From positions 248,001-312,000 of the forward strand of contig NZ_VOQF01000005.1 of NCBI RefSeq assembly GCF_007994985.1: a stretch of 64,000 nt of DNA. The letters are read 5' to 3'. Of this stretch, positions 1-8,929 are shown piece after piece. The DNA is from Metabacillus litoralis (lineage in GTDB: Bacteria; Bacillota; Bacilli; Bacillales; Bacillaceae). Below the pieces are notes generated by a model that worked only from the letters and a program-made list of their open reading frames with translations, did no database searches and had not been told where the DNA came from. The stretch's first letter is position 1, and the number at the start of each line of letters is the position of its first letter. The position numbers and the translations under genes are program-made.

Positions 1-2
1 TA

Positions 3-128
3 GGGGAATTGATTCCGCAAGATTATCGTTTCGTATTTTTGAATGTACAGTATCTGTATCTTGTCGGAATCACCTTGCAACTCATTTTAAGTATTTTTAC
101 GAGTGATATTTTATCTATCAACATTTAA
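3..128 (+). CDS. C-terminal fragment of an upstream gene, possibly a membrane protein
   Basis: An open frame runs in from the left edge and stops with TAA at 126-128. The 41 visible codons end in a hydrophobic stretch (LYLVGITLQLILSIF), so this may be the last membrane helix of an integral membrane protein. It lies 53 bases upstream of the sugar-binding lipoprotein gene and on the same strand. Sugar-transport loci of Bacillaceae often carry a YesL-type (DUF624) membrane protein in this position, but the fragment is too short to assign. It could also be a chance open frame. Confidence 0.3.
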   Translation, partial: GELIPQDYRFVFLNVQYLYLVGITLQLILSIFTSDILSINI

Positions 129-181
129 GTAGATAGATAAAATTTACTAATAGATTTATAAAAAAATTAGGGGGAACAACA

Positions 182-1474
182 ATGAGTAAGATGAAAAAAA
201 TATTTTCAATAGGTTTACTTTTCACTCTAGTATTTACATTAGTTGCTTGTAATGGAAAAGAAGACAAAGCAGGAACAACAGATGCTGGAGATGAAAAAGT
301 TACGTTAAATTTTTGGGGCTTTGGTGCAACTGGATATGAAGAGCTAGTAAAAGAATATATGGAAGAAAATCCAAATGTAACAATTAAATTCAAAACATCT
401 GAGAATGCTGAGCATCATGATGCATTGTTTACAGCTCTTTCAGCAGGTAGCGGTGCTCCTGATATTGCGATGTTAGAAGTTGATCAGTTAGATCGTTTTA
501 AGAAAGCAGAAGATCGTTTTGTAAACTTGTATGATGTAGGTGCAAAAGATGTTCAAGATCAATATTTAGATTGGAAATGGAATGGTGGACAAAACACAGC
601 TGGAGATTTCTTAATTGGATTACCAACTGATATTGGTCCTAAAGCGTTATATTATCGTACAGATGTGTTTGAAGCAGCTGGATTACCAACTGATCCTGCT
701 GAAGTTGAAGCATTAATTAATTCTCCTGAAGCCTTTAAGGATGCGGGTATTCAAGTGAAAGAAAAAACTGGAAAACCATTTGTGGATAGCATGGAAATGG
801 CGTACAGAGCTTACTTGGATGCTGCTAATGAATCACATTTAAACCCTGAAGGTGAACTTTTACTTGAGAATGAAGGAAATGCAGTTAAGCAAGCGTATGA
901 TTTCGCTGTTGATTTAAATGCAGCAGGTTTAGTTGGAAAGTTTGAAATGTGGACACCTGAGTGGGCAAATGCAGTAAATAATGGTGATTTTGCAGTTGAA
1001 TTAGGTGCTGGCTGGTTAAAAGGCTGGATGGAAGGAAATGCTCCAGATGCTTCTGGTAACTTTAAAGTTGCAACATTACCAACTGAGTTTGCTGCAAACT
1101 GGGGAGGATCATATTTAGCTATTCCAGCTGAAACTGAAAATTCTCAAGCTGCGTTTGATTTTATTAAGTGGTTAACATCACCTGAAAATCAATTATCATC
1201 ATTCCAAACGAATGGTTTATTCCCATCTGCTCCTGCAGTATATGAGATGGAAGAATTCAAAACAAGTGAAGATAAATTCTTTGGCGGTCAAGTAACTTCT
1301 GTTGTATTTGCTGAAGCAGCTAAAGATATTAATGGTGCTGTGTACAAAGGTGAAAAATATGTTCCTGTAAATAACGAGATTTTAAATGCATTAAGGAATG
1401 TACAAGAAGGTGCTGACCCTAAAGAAGAATGGGAAGCAGCAGTTAAGCGTGCGAAAGACTTAGTAAGTCGTTAA
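182..1474 (+). CDS. ABC transporter carbohydrate-binding lipoprotein (CUT1 family)
   Basis: This is an extracellular solute-binding protein (family 1, MalE-like) of 430 aa that would capture an oligosaccharide outside the membrane and deliver it to the two permeases that follow. Residues 1-22 form a lipoprotein signal peptide ending in the lipobox LVAC, so Cys23 should be lipid-modified. The mature part has the usual features of the family, such as an early NFWGFG strand and the later segment SPENQLSSFQTNGLFPSAPAVY. AGGGGG at 169-174 lies seven bases before the ATG, which supports this start. The neighbouring GH1 glucosidase and GH94 phosphorylase suggest beta-gluco-oligosaccharides as ligand; by analogy with the Listeria locus for beta-1,2-glucans they could be sophoro-oligosaccharides. 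The ligand is inferred, the family is clear. Confidence 0.9.
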   Translation: MSKMKKIFSIGLLFTLVFTLVACNGKEDKAGTTDAGDEKVTLNFWGFGATGYEELVKEYMEENPNVTIKFKTSENAEHHDALFTALSAGSGAPDIAMLEVDQLDRFKKAEDRFVNLYDVGAKDVQDQYLDWKWNGGQNTAGDFLIGLPTDIGPKALYYRTDVFEAAGLPTDPAEVEALINSPEAFKDAGIQVKEKTGKPFVDSMEMAYRAYLDAANESHLNPEGELLLENEGNAVKQAYDFAVDLNAAGLVGKFEMWTPEWANAVNNGDFAVELGAGWLKGWMEGNAPDASGNFKVATLPTEFAANWGGSYLAIPAETENSQAAFDFIKWLTSPENQLSSFQTNGLFPSAPAVYEMEEFKTSEDKFFGGQVTSVVFAEAAKDINGAVYKGEKYVPVNNEILNALRNVQEGADPKEEWEAAVKRAKDLVSR

Positions 1475-1489
1475 TAATGGTAACAGCTT

Positions 1490-1527
1490 GAATATGGTGT
1501 TCTTTTAGAACACCATATTCAGTTTTT
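1490..1527 (+). terminator. Intra-operon hairpin after the binding-protein gene
   Basis: A perfect 13-bp stem (1490-1502 with 1508-1520) around a 5-base loop is followed by AGTTTTT. Such a hairpin between binding protein and permease genes commonly stabilises the upstream message or causes partial termination, so that the binding protein is made in excess. Confidence 0.75.
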
Positions 1528-1548
1528 ACTTAGAAACGGGGAGTAGAA

Positions 1549-2493
1549 ATGATTTCTCTTAAACAAAGCAAAAACAGTAAGAAAACGGCTATATCTGAAG
1601 AAAAAAAGGATATGATTTCAGGTTATGTTTACATCGCTCCATTTTTCATTATCTTTGCATTAGTAGGTCTATATCCTGCTCTTTATAGTATATTTTTAGC
1701 TTTCCAAAAGTGGGATGGCTTAAGTCCGAAGGTGTTCGTAGGGTTGGATAACTTTAGAGTAGTTTTGCAAGATCCACTGTTTTGGAAGTCGCTTTATAAC
1801 ACGATTATTATGGGTTTAATGGGAACTGCACCACAACTAGTGATTGGGATCATCTTAGCCTTCTTATTGAATCTATCGTTTCTCCGTTTTAAACAATTCT
1901 TCAGAGTAACGATCTTCATGCCATATATTACGTCAATGGTTGCGGTAGCACTTATCTTCAGTGTGCTTTTTAGCAATCACGAATCTTCATTGGCAAACTA
2001 TGTATTAGGCTTATTTGGTATCGATCCGGTTAACTGGGCTTCCTCAGAATGGGGAACTAAAATTGCGATATCATTTATGGTGTTTTGGAGATGGGTAGGG
2101 TATAACACAATCATTTACCTTGCTGGAATTCAAAGCATTTCTAATGATTTATATGAAGCAGCAACAATTGACGGGGCTAACAAATTCCAACAATTAATGT
2201 ACATTACTATGCCACTTCTTAAACCATTTATTTTATTAACTGTATTTTTCTCAACAGTGGGTGCACTCCAATTATTTGCTGAACCAACTGTGTTTTTAGG
2301 GGCAAGTGCATTTACTCGAGATGAAGCAATGACAGTTGTTATGTATTTATATCGTGATGCTTTTAGATTACAGTCCTTTGGAACAGCTTCAGCTACAGCG
2401 ATTATTTTATTATTCATCATCATTGCCGCTGCAGCAATCAATGTATTCCTAACTTCTGGTATGAAACTAAAGAAAAGGGGTGTTAGTAAATGA
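1549..2493 (+). CDS. ABC sugar transporter permease 1 (MalF-like, CUT1)
   Basis: A 314-aa inner-membrane subunit of the carbohydrate ABC importer. About six hydrophobic segments are visible, the first near residues 26-50. The EAA loop that docks the ATPase is seen as EAATIDGA around residues 203-210, followed by the MPLLKP stretch. ACGGGGAG precedes the ATG by a normal distance. The gene overlaps the next permease by four bases (ATGA), which indicates translational coupling. No ATPase gene is present in the window; as in many Bacillaceae CUT1 systems a shared MsmX-type ATPase encoded elsewhere probably energises it. Confidence 0.92.
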   Translation: MISLKQSKNSKKTAISEEKKDMISGYVYIAPFFIIFALVGLYPALYSIFLAFQKWDGLSPKVFVGLDNFRVVLQDPLFWKSLYNTIIMGLMGTAPQLVIGIILAFLLNLSFLRFKQFFRVTIFMPYITSMVAVALIFSVLFSNHESSLANYVLGLFGIDPVNWASSEWGTKIAISFMVFWRWVGYNTIIYLAGIQSISNDLYEAATIDGANKFQQLMYITMPLLKPFILLTVFFSTVGALQLFAEPTVFLGASAFTRDEAMTVVMYLYRDAFRLQSFGTASATAIILLFIIIAAAAINVFLTSGMKLKKRGVSK

Positions 2494-3332
2494 ATCGTGC
2501 AGCAGGAGCAAAAAAACTTTCGTTAAGTAAAATATCGATCTATCTATTTTTAGGACTAGCATCACTTTTATCTTTATTTCCGTTTTACTGGATGTTTGTT
2601 ATGGCAACAAGTCCAAGTGCGGCTTATAATTCAATACCGCCAACTTTGACACCAGGTAACATGTTGGTGGAGAATTTCCAAAAAGTGTTAGGACAAATAA
2701 ATTTCTTCCAATCTATGTGGAATACGATTATTCTTTGCACAGTTGTTACACTTGTTGTGTTAATTATTAGTTCTTTAGCGGGCTTTGCATTTGCTAAATT
2801 TAAGTTTCCGGGAAAAAATGCATTCTTTATTGCGATCCTTTTGACGATGGTAATTCCGCCGCAACTGGGATTGATTCCACAATACTATTTAATAGCTAAT
2901 GCAGGTTTGCTTGATACACTTCAAGGGGTTATGATTCTGTTTTTCCTTAATCCTTTAGGTATTTTCTTGATGAGACAATATATAAGTGAGTCAGTGCCTG
3001 ATGAGTTAATTGAGGCTGCAAAATTGGATGGTTGTTCGAACTTTAGAATTTACAGAAGTATTGTTTTGCCAATTATTCTCCCTGCGTTTGCAACTCTAGG
3101 TATTATTGTATTTACAGCTGTATGGGGTGAATTTCTATGGCAATTTACAGTTCTTCGTGATCCAGAAATGTATACGATTCAAGTTGCATTAGCATCATTA
3201 AGTAACACATTTAAAGTAGACTTTGGAATGCTACTATCTGGTGTATTCTGGGCAACTGTACCGTTAATCATCATCTTCTTATTCTTTAATCGCTTATTCA
3301 TATCTAGTATTACAGATGGTGCTGTTAAGTAA
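2490..3332 (+). CDS. ABC sugar transporter permease 2 (MalG-like, CUT1)
   Basis: A 280-aa membrane subunit that pairs with the preceding permease, with about six transmembrane segments. The EAA loop is EAAKLDGC from about residue 175, followed by RIYRSIVLPIILP. The start codon overlaps the stop of the previous gene (ATGA). No convincing terminator follows in the 203 bases before the beta-glucosidase, so read-through into the glycoside genes is plausible. Family membership is certain, substrate inferred from context. Confidence 0.92.
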   Translation: MNRAAGAKKLSLSKISIYLFLGLASLLSLFPFYWMFVMATSPSAAYNSIPPTLTPGNMLVENFQKVLGQINFFQSMWNTIILCTVVTLVVLIISSLAGFAFAKFKFPGKNAFFIAILLTMVIPPQLGLIPQYYLIANAGLLDTLQGVMILFFLNPLGIFLMRQYISESVPDELIEAAKLDGCSNFRIYRSIVLPIILPAFATLGIIVFTAVWGEFLWQFTVLRDPEMYTIQVALASLSNTFKVDFGMLLSGVFWATVPLIIIFLFFNRLFISSITDGAVK

Positions 3333-3535
3333 TAGATATTGATTCGGATAAAAAGGAAAGAACCTCGATGTAAATTTTAGTAACTTAAATTAGAAGTAAA
3401 AAGTTGAAAGAAAGCTATTACCTAATTTTTTTACATGAGTGTAATAGTTTTCATAAAGATTAATAGATTCCGGTGAAAGTAAGGTCATATATATAAAACC
3501 TATATTCGCTAGGTAGAAAAGTGGAGGACGAAAAA

Positions 3536-4879
3536 GTGGCTAACATAACATTTCCAAAAGATTTAAGGTGGGGGGCAGCAACTGCAGCTTATCAAATAGA
3601 AGGTGCTTCAACAAAAGGTGGAAGAGGATTATCTATATGGGATACGTTTTCTCATACACCTGGTAAAGTTCGGAATGGGGATAATGGGGATATCGCTTGT
3701 GATAGCTATCATCGTTACAAAGAAGATATTCAGATTATGAAAGAACTTGGAATTGATATTTACAGATTTTCTGTATCTTGGCCAAGAATTTTCCCAGAGG
3801 GTACTGGTGAGATCAATCAAGAAGGCCTACAATATTATCATAATTTTGTAGATGAGTTGCTTGCAAATGGTATTGAACCGATGTGTACACTATACCATTG
3901 GGATTTACCTCAGGCTCTACAAGAAAAAGGTGGTTGGAATAATAGAGAAGTAGTAGATGCCTTTGCTCACTATTCAAAGGTGATGTTTCAAGAGTTTCAT
4001 GGAAAAATTAAAAAATGGATTACGATCAACGAACCTTGGTGTGTATCCTTTCTTTCAAATTATTTAGGTGACCATGCTCCTGGAAACACGGATCTACAAT
4101 TAGCTGTCAATATTTCACATAATTTGATGCTTGCACACGGAAAAGCAGTAACAGAATTTAGAAATTTATCTATTGATGGGGAAATTGGGTATGCTCCTAA
4201 TGTAGAGTGGATAGAAGCTTTTAGTAGAAAACAAGAAGACATTGATGCATGTAATCGTGGTATGGGCTATTTTATGGAATGGTTCTTTGACCCTGTGTTT
4301 GAGGGGAATTATCCGACATTCATGTTAAATTGGTTTGAGAAAAAGGGAGTTACCTTAGAAATTGCTGATGGAGATATGGACATCATCAAACAACCAATTG
4401 ATTTCCTTGGAATCAATTTTTACACAGGAAGTGTGGGAAGATATAAAGAGGGAGAAGGATTATTCGATTTAGAAAGAATTGATATCGGTTATGAGAAAAC
4501 TGATTTTGATTGGAATATTTATCCTGAAGGGTTTTATAAAGTTCTATTGAAAATAAAGGATCAGTACGGTGATGTGCCAATTTATATCACTGAAAATGGT
4601 GCTTGTTATAATGATGGAGTAGAGCATGACCGAGTGAAAGATGAAAGACGTATTGAATATCTTAAACAACATCTTGTATCAATTAAGAGAAGTATAGATT
4701 CAGGCGTGAACTTAAAAGGATACTTAACATGGTCGCTTTTAGATAATTTTGAATGGGCAGAAGGATATAATAAACGTTTCGGTCTTGTACATGTTGATTT
4801 TGATACGTTGAAACGAACTAAAAAAGATAGTTATTTTTGGTATGAAAAAGTAATACGAAATGGTGGTTATGAAATTTAA
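3536..4879 (+). CDS. Family GH1 beta-glucosidase
   Basis: A 447-aa cytoplasmic retaining beta-glycosidase of family GH1. The acid/base is Glu166 in TINEP and the nucleophile is Glu353 in YITENG; the C-terminal WSLLDNFEWAEGYNKRFGL block that shapes the glucose subsite is intact. I place the start at GTG 3536, because GGAGG at 3523-3527 lies eight bases upstream of it; an in-frame GTG at 3521 overlaps that ribosome site and is unlikely. The enzyme would release glucose from short beta-glucosides brought in by the transporter. The comparable Listeria beta-1,2-glucan locus uses a GH3 enzyme here, so a GH1 enzyme is a substitution. A 6-phospho-beta-glucosidase is less likely because the partner is an ABC transporter, not a PTS. 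Confidence 0.93.
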   Translation: MANITFPKDLRWGAATAAYQIEGASTKGGRGLSIWDTFSHTPGKVRNGDNGDIACDSYHRYKEDIQIMKELGIDIYRFSVSWPRIFPEGTGEINQEGLQYYHNFVDELLANGIEPMCTLYHWDLPQALQEKGGWNNREVVDAFAHYSKVMFQEFHGKIKKWITINEPWCVSFLSNYLGDHAPGNTDLQLAVNISHNLMLAHGKAVTEFRNLSIDGEIGYAPNVEWIEAFSRKQEDIDACNRGMGYFMEWFFDPVFEGNYPTFMLNWFEKKGVTLEIADGDMDIIKQPIDFLGINFYTGSVGRYKEGEGLFDLERIDIGYEKTDFDWNIYPEGFYKVLLKIKDQYGDVPIYITENGACYNDGVEHDRVKDERRIEYLKQHLVSIKRSIDSGVNLKGYLTWSLLDNFEWAEGYNKRFGLVHVDFDTLKRTKKDSYFWYEKVIRNGGYEI

Positions 4880-4938
4880 TCATTTCGTTGTTTTCATAAA
4901 ATTTATTTAAAAAACAACCTATAGATAAGAATTTACAA

Positions 4939-4985
4939 TTTTAACCCTGATGGATGAGTAATCTGCTCTTCCGTCAGGGTTAAAA
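4939..4985 (+). terminator. Hairpin downstream of the beta-glucosidase gene
   Basis: A 16-bp stem with one G-T pair (4939-4954 with 4970-4985) encloses a 15-base loop. There is no U-tract on either side, so it may be a processing or stabilising hairpin rather than a classical terminator. The rest of the 323-base gap holds the operator-like site at 4993 and nothing else recognised. Confidence 0.45.
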
Positions 4986-4992
4986 CAGGATA

Positions 4993-5006
4993 TGATAACG
5001 TTTTCA
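4993..5006 (+). promoter_or_regulatory. LacI/CcpA-type operator (cre-like) before the GH94 gene
   Basis: TGATAACGTTTTCA is a near-perfect palindrome centred on CG. With its flanking bases it differs from the catabolite-responsive element consensus WTGNAANCGNWWNCAW at one position. It lies about 200 bases upstream of the phosphorylase gene. It could bind CcpA or a local LacI-family regulator encoded outside the window. Confidence 0.5.
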
Positions 5007-5202
5007 ATAGAATGGAAAGAAAAACTAAATGAACTGGCTACGGAATGAAGAATCTGAATAATTGATTTAAGGTTTAAGGAATCTTAACTTACTTAATAAA
5101 AGGCTGTGTTAAAGATTGTTATTGAATTTGAGTACTTTGTTATATGTCTGCAACGGTCCTCAACAACCAACTATAACTTGGCCTAATTAAAAGGAGATGC
5201 CA

Positions 5203-8200
5203 ATGAAAAACTACTACTTTGATGAAAAAAAGAGAATGGTAATTGAAGACTATGATAAGGCAAAAACATTTTCCAGCTTTCTCCCTGGGGTAGCAGGAAT
5301 AAAAGGGGTGCCAATGTGGACTTTTTACGTGAATAGAGGTCAGGGTATCTCAAGCTTTGGAGTGAGAGACAAACATTCACCGATCATGGAATTTTCACCA
5401 GCCAATATTGCCTATAAAAATGTATCTACAACTGGTTTTAGAACATTTATTAAACTCAATGATCGTAAAATGGTGTATGAACCGTTTCAACCGACTTTAA
5501 ATAAAAAAATTAAAAGAAAAATGTATATAGAAGCGAACCAAATAAGTATAGAAGAAGTAAATGAAGAACTTGGATTGAGTACTGTGATTGAGTACTTTAA
5601 TATGCCAGAAGAAAGCTTTGCTGGATTAGTTAGAAAAGTTCAAATAAGAAACTTAACGAAGAAACAGTTGAATATTGAGGTATTAGATGGAATGCCGGAA
5701 GTTCTACCATACGGTGTAGAAAATCAACTATACAAAGAAATGGGAAATTTACTTAGAAGCTGGATGGAAGTTTATAACCTTAATAATAAAATACCGTATT
5801 ATCATGTTCGTGCAAGTATCGGGGATGAAGCAGAAGTAAATGAAGTAAAAGAGGGACACTTTTTCCTTACGTTCTCAAATGATGAAAAAATAATATCTCC
5901 TATTGTGGATACAGAAATCATCTTTGGCAGTGATCATTCGCTTTTAAATCCAGAGAACTTTGTAAAAAAACCACTAGAAGATTTAGTTGAAAAACTACAA
6001 GTAACAGCAAATAAAGTGCCATGTGCTTTTACTCCGATTCAAAAAAGCATAGGAGAAGAAGAAGCGATTGAAATCTTCAGTATTATTGGACATGTATCTA
6101 ACATAGATCTTATTAATAATAGAGTGAATGATTTAGTGAATGTAGATTATATTAACCAAAAACAACTTTTAGCAAACAGACTGATTAGACAGTTAACAGA
6201 TAAGATAAATACTAAAACAGGTTCAGAAATGTTTGATGAATATGCTAGACAAAGTTATTTAGATAATTTCTTACGTGGTGGATATCCATATCTTTTAGAT
6301 AATAAAAAAGACGGTTTTGTTTATCATCTTTTTTCACGGAAACATGGAGATCAGGAAAGAGATTATAATTTCTTCTCAATAGCACCAGAGTACTTCTCTC
6401 AAGGAAACGGGAATTTCAGAGACATGAATCAAAATAGAAGAAATGACATCTATTTTGAACCAGCTGTTGGTAGTTTCAATACAAAAATGTTCATGAGCCT
6501 TATACAAGCTGATGGATACAATCCTTTACTCGTAAAGGGATGTTCTTTTGAAATCGCAGCTAATCAACAAGCTCAGTTAAAAGAGTTAATAAAAGAGCAT
6601 GTTCAAAGCCATCAAGAACAAATAATAAACCTCTTGGATAGTAAATTTACTCCAGGACAATTGATCAACTATATAGCAAATGAAAATGTGCAGCTAACAA
6701 TAGATGACCAAGCTTTTTTAACAGATATTTTAAGCATATCGCAACAAAATATTGAAGCAGGTTTTGGAGAAGGCTTTTGGGTTGACCATTGGACATATAA
6801 TCTAGATTTAGTCGAAAGTTATCTTGATGTTTACCCAGATCACTTTGTAGACTTTATGTTTAAGGATAAGAGCTACAAGTATTTTGATAGCCCTGCCTAT
6901 GTTCTTCCTAGAAGCGAAAAATTTGTCTTATCAAAAGGAAATGTAAGGCAATTTGGCTCTGTTATTGAAGACAAAGAAAAAATGTCTAAACTTGGAATCG
7001 CAATTAATGATACGAACTGGTTAAGAATAGAAAATGGCTCTGGTGAAGTTTATCACACAACTTTATTTGTTAAGCTACTTTCTCTTTCATTAATGAAATT
7101 CGTCACACTTGATCCACTAGGTATTGGTGTTGAAATGGAGGCGAATAAACCAGGTTGGAATGATGCGATGAACGGCCTACCTGGTCTTATAGGTTCTGGA
7201 ATAAGTGAAACATTTGAATTGAGAAGAATCGTCGAGTTTTTACTTACAACAACTGAAGAGTATAAAAACAACCAAGTAGATGTACCGGTAGAATATGCTG
7301 AACTTTTAGAGGGAACCAGTGGTTTAGTAGATCAATACTTTAAAGGAAATGTAGATGATTTTCACTACTGGGATCAAGTTGCTTCAATGAGAGAATCTTT
7401 CCGTGAAAAAATTCGTTTCGGTATAAACGGTGAAGAATCAAGGCTTTCACTTAGTGAATTAAAAGGTGTGTACAAGAATTTCTTAAATAAGATTGATTTA
7501 GGAATAAAAAGAGCTGAGGAGCTTGGAGAAGGCTTATACCCAACATATCTTTCATACGAAGTGAATGAATTTGACGTTTTAGAAAATAATCTTAGTCAAT
7601 ATGGACTGCCTAAGGTCAAAATATATGGGTTTTCCAACCCAACTGTTCTCCCTTATTTCTTAGAAGGACCAGCCAGAGCGCTAAAAGCGATTTCAGATCA
7701 AGATAAGGCGAAAACAATTTATCAAAAAGTAAAAAAATCAGATCTGTTTGATAAGAATATTAAGATGTATAAAACATCTGTGAGCCTTGATAACGAATCT
7801 TTTGAAATCGGAAGAATAAAAGCATTTACACCTGGGTGGCTGGAAAGAGAGTCAGTGTTTCTTCATATGTCTTACAAATACCTTCTAGAGGTATTAAAAT
7901 CAGGTTTATATGATGAGTATTTTAATGATATTCAAACATCACTCATACCATTCTTGGATCCAGAGACATACGGAAGAAGCACATTAGAAAATTCATCATT
8001 TATTGCAAGCTCTGTAAATCCTGATCCTTCTGTCCATGGTAGGGGGTTCATTGCAAGATTGAGTGGTTCAACGGCTGAATTTTTAAGTATGTGGAAAATG
8101 ATGATGATCGGTAAAAAAACATTCCATATAAGCGAAGGTCAGTTAGTTCTAACTCTGTCACCAAATCTGCCTAGTTGGATGTTTGACGAATCAGGTAGAG

Positions 8201-8412
8201 CATCCTTTACGTTTTTAGGGGACACAAAGGTAACGTACTACAATACAGAAAGAAAAAATACGTATGGAACGGATAAAGTTGAAGTGAAATCTTTTAACTT
8301 AAAATACAAAGATGGAAGTTCCAAAAAAATTGAAAGTTCTATAGTAGTTAATGAAGATGCGAAGGCAATTAGAAATGGTGAGATAAAAGAAATAGATATA
8401 GAACTTTGTTAA
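5203..8412 (+). CDS. GH94 phosphorylase, likely 1,2-beta-oligoglucan phosphorylase
   Basis: A 1069-aa cytoplasmic glycoside phosphorylase. The putative catalytic acid is Asp654 in GWNDAMNG, which matches the WND(G/A)MN motif of family GH94; the segment FWVDHWTYNLDL about 120 residues earlier and the HGRGF loop near residue 945 fit the same fold. Cellobiose phosphorylases have about 800 residues; the length here and the N-terminal style (MKNYYFDEKKRMVIEDYDKAKTF) fit 1,2-beta-oligoglucan phosphorylases such as Listeria Lin1839. Such enzymes split beta-1,2-gluco-oligosaccharides with phosphate to give glucose 1-phosphate. ATG 5203 is chosen because AAGGAG (5191-5196) lies six bases before it and abuts the alternative ATG 5197. 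The linkage specificity is from recalled similarity and locus content, not measured. A strong terminator follows. Confidence 0.8.
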   Translation: MKNYYFDEKKRMVIEDYDKAKTFSSFLPGVAGIKGVPMWTFYVNRGQGISSFGVRDKHSPIMEFSPANIAYKNVSTTGFRTFIKLNDRKMVYEPFQPTLNKKIKRKMYIEANQISIEEVNEELGLSTVIEYFNMPEESFAGLVRKVQIRNLTKKQLNIEVLDGMPEVLPYGVENQLYKEMGNLLRSWMEVYNLNNKIPYYHVRASIGDEAEVNEVKEGHFFLTFSNDEKIISPIVDTEIIFGSDHSLLNPENFVKKPLEDLVEKLQVTANKVPCAFTPIQKSIGEEEAIEIFSIIGHVSNIDLINNRVNDLVNVDYINQKQLLANRLIRQLTDKINTKTGSEMFDEYARQSYLDNFLRGGYPYLLDNKKDGFVYHLFSRKHGDQERDYNFFSIAPEYFSQGNGNFRDMNQNRRNDIYFEPAVGSFNTKMFMSLIQADGYNPLLVKGCSFEIAANQQAQLKELIKEHVQSHQEQIINLLDSKFTPGQLINYIANENVQLTIDDQAFLTDILSISQQNIEAGFGEGFWVDHWTYNLDLVESYLDVYPDHFVDFMFKDKSYKYFDSPAYVLPRSEKFVLSKGNVRQFGSVIEDKEKMSKLGIAINDTNWLRIENGSGEVYHTTLFVKLLSLSLMKFVTLDPLGIGVEMEANKPGWNDAMNGLPGLIGSGISETFELRRIVEFLLTTTEEYKNNQVDVPVEYAELLEGTSGLVDQYFKGNVDDFHYWDQVASMRESFREKIRFGINGEESRLSLSELKGVYKNFLNKIDLGIKRAEELGEGLYPTYLSYEVNEFDVLENNLSQYGLPKVKIYGFSNPTVLPYFLEGPARALKAISDQDKAKTIYQKVKKSDLFDKNIKMYKTSVSLDNESFEIGRIKAFTPGWLERESVFLHMSYKYLLEVLKSGLYDEYFNDIQTSLIPFLDPETYGRSTLENSSFIASSVNPDPSVHGRGFIARLSGSTAEFLSMWKMMMIGKKTFHISEGQLVLTLSPNLPSWMFDESGRASFTFLGDTKVTYYNTERKNTYGTDKVEVKSFNLKYKDGSSKKIESSIVVNEDAKAIRNGEIKEIDIELC

Positions 8413-8447
8413 AAATATACCCTTTTAAATAGGAAGTTAGATAGAAA

Positions 8448-8478
8448 AGCTCAGAGTTTTTAAGCTCTGGGCTTTTTT
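8448..8478 (+). terminator. Rho-independent terminator of the glucan operon
   Basis: A 9-bp stem (8448-8456 with 8465-8473) is followed by a run of six T, 36 bases after the phosphorylase stop codon. Confidence 0.85.
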
Positions 8479-8637
8479 GTGCGTATACATTAGTTTTTTG
8501 TTGCAAGGCTTCACCGACCTAGTAACAAAATTACTTAAGCTTGTTTTCATATAACAGGTCACACAGTCCTTGTATATTTTGCTACAAAAATGAATCTCAT
8601 CTGTTTACAGTCTTTAAAAATCTTTTTAATTATCTAA

Positions 8638-8784
8638 CTAACAATAAGCAGCTCCGACAATGATAAGAAGAATGAATAAAACAACGATTAAAACAAAAGG
8701 ATTGACACCAACTGGTGCAGCAACAGGAGCTGTGTTTCCGTAGCCGCATAAGCCACCGCCAAATCCGCCATATCCGTAACCCAT
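8638..8784 (-). CDS. YjcZ-family sporulation miniprotein
   Basis: A 48-aa protein with a Gly/Tyr-rich N-terminus (MGYGYGGFGGG) and a single C-terminal hydrophobic helix (FVLIVVLFILLIIVGAAYC). This is the layout of the YjcZ/CotU-like sporulation miniproteins that are numerous in Bacillaceae. GGAGGTG precedes the ATG by seven bases. It stands alone. A second family member lies at 61226-61369. The family is linked to sporulation by naming and expression; the molecular role is not known. Confidence 0.88.
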   Translation of the reverse strand: MGYGYGGFGGGLCGYGNTAPVAAPVGVNPFVLIVVLFILLIIVGAAYC

Positions 8785-8929
8785 AAAAAAGCACCTCCAT
8801 TTCACATTAGATCAATACATACTATGGATATATCCCAAAACTGTAATAGACAATAACACATTTTTGAGAAATTTAAATTCAAAAGGAGAGAGGGAGAGGT
8901 CGGGTGATTTTGGGTATGAAGACATAAAA

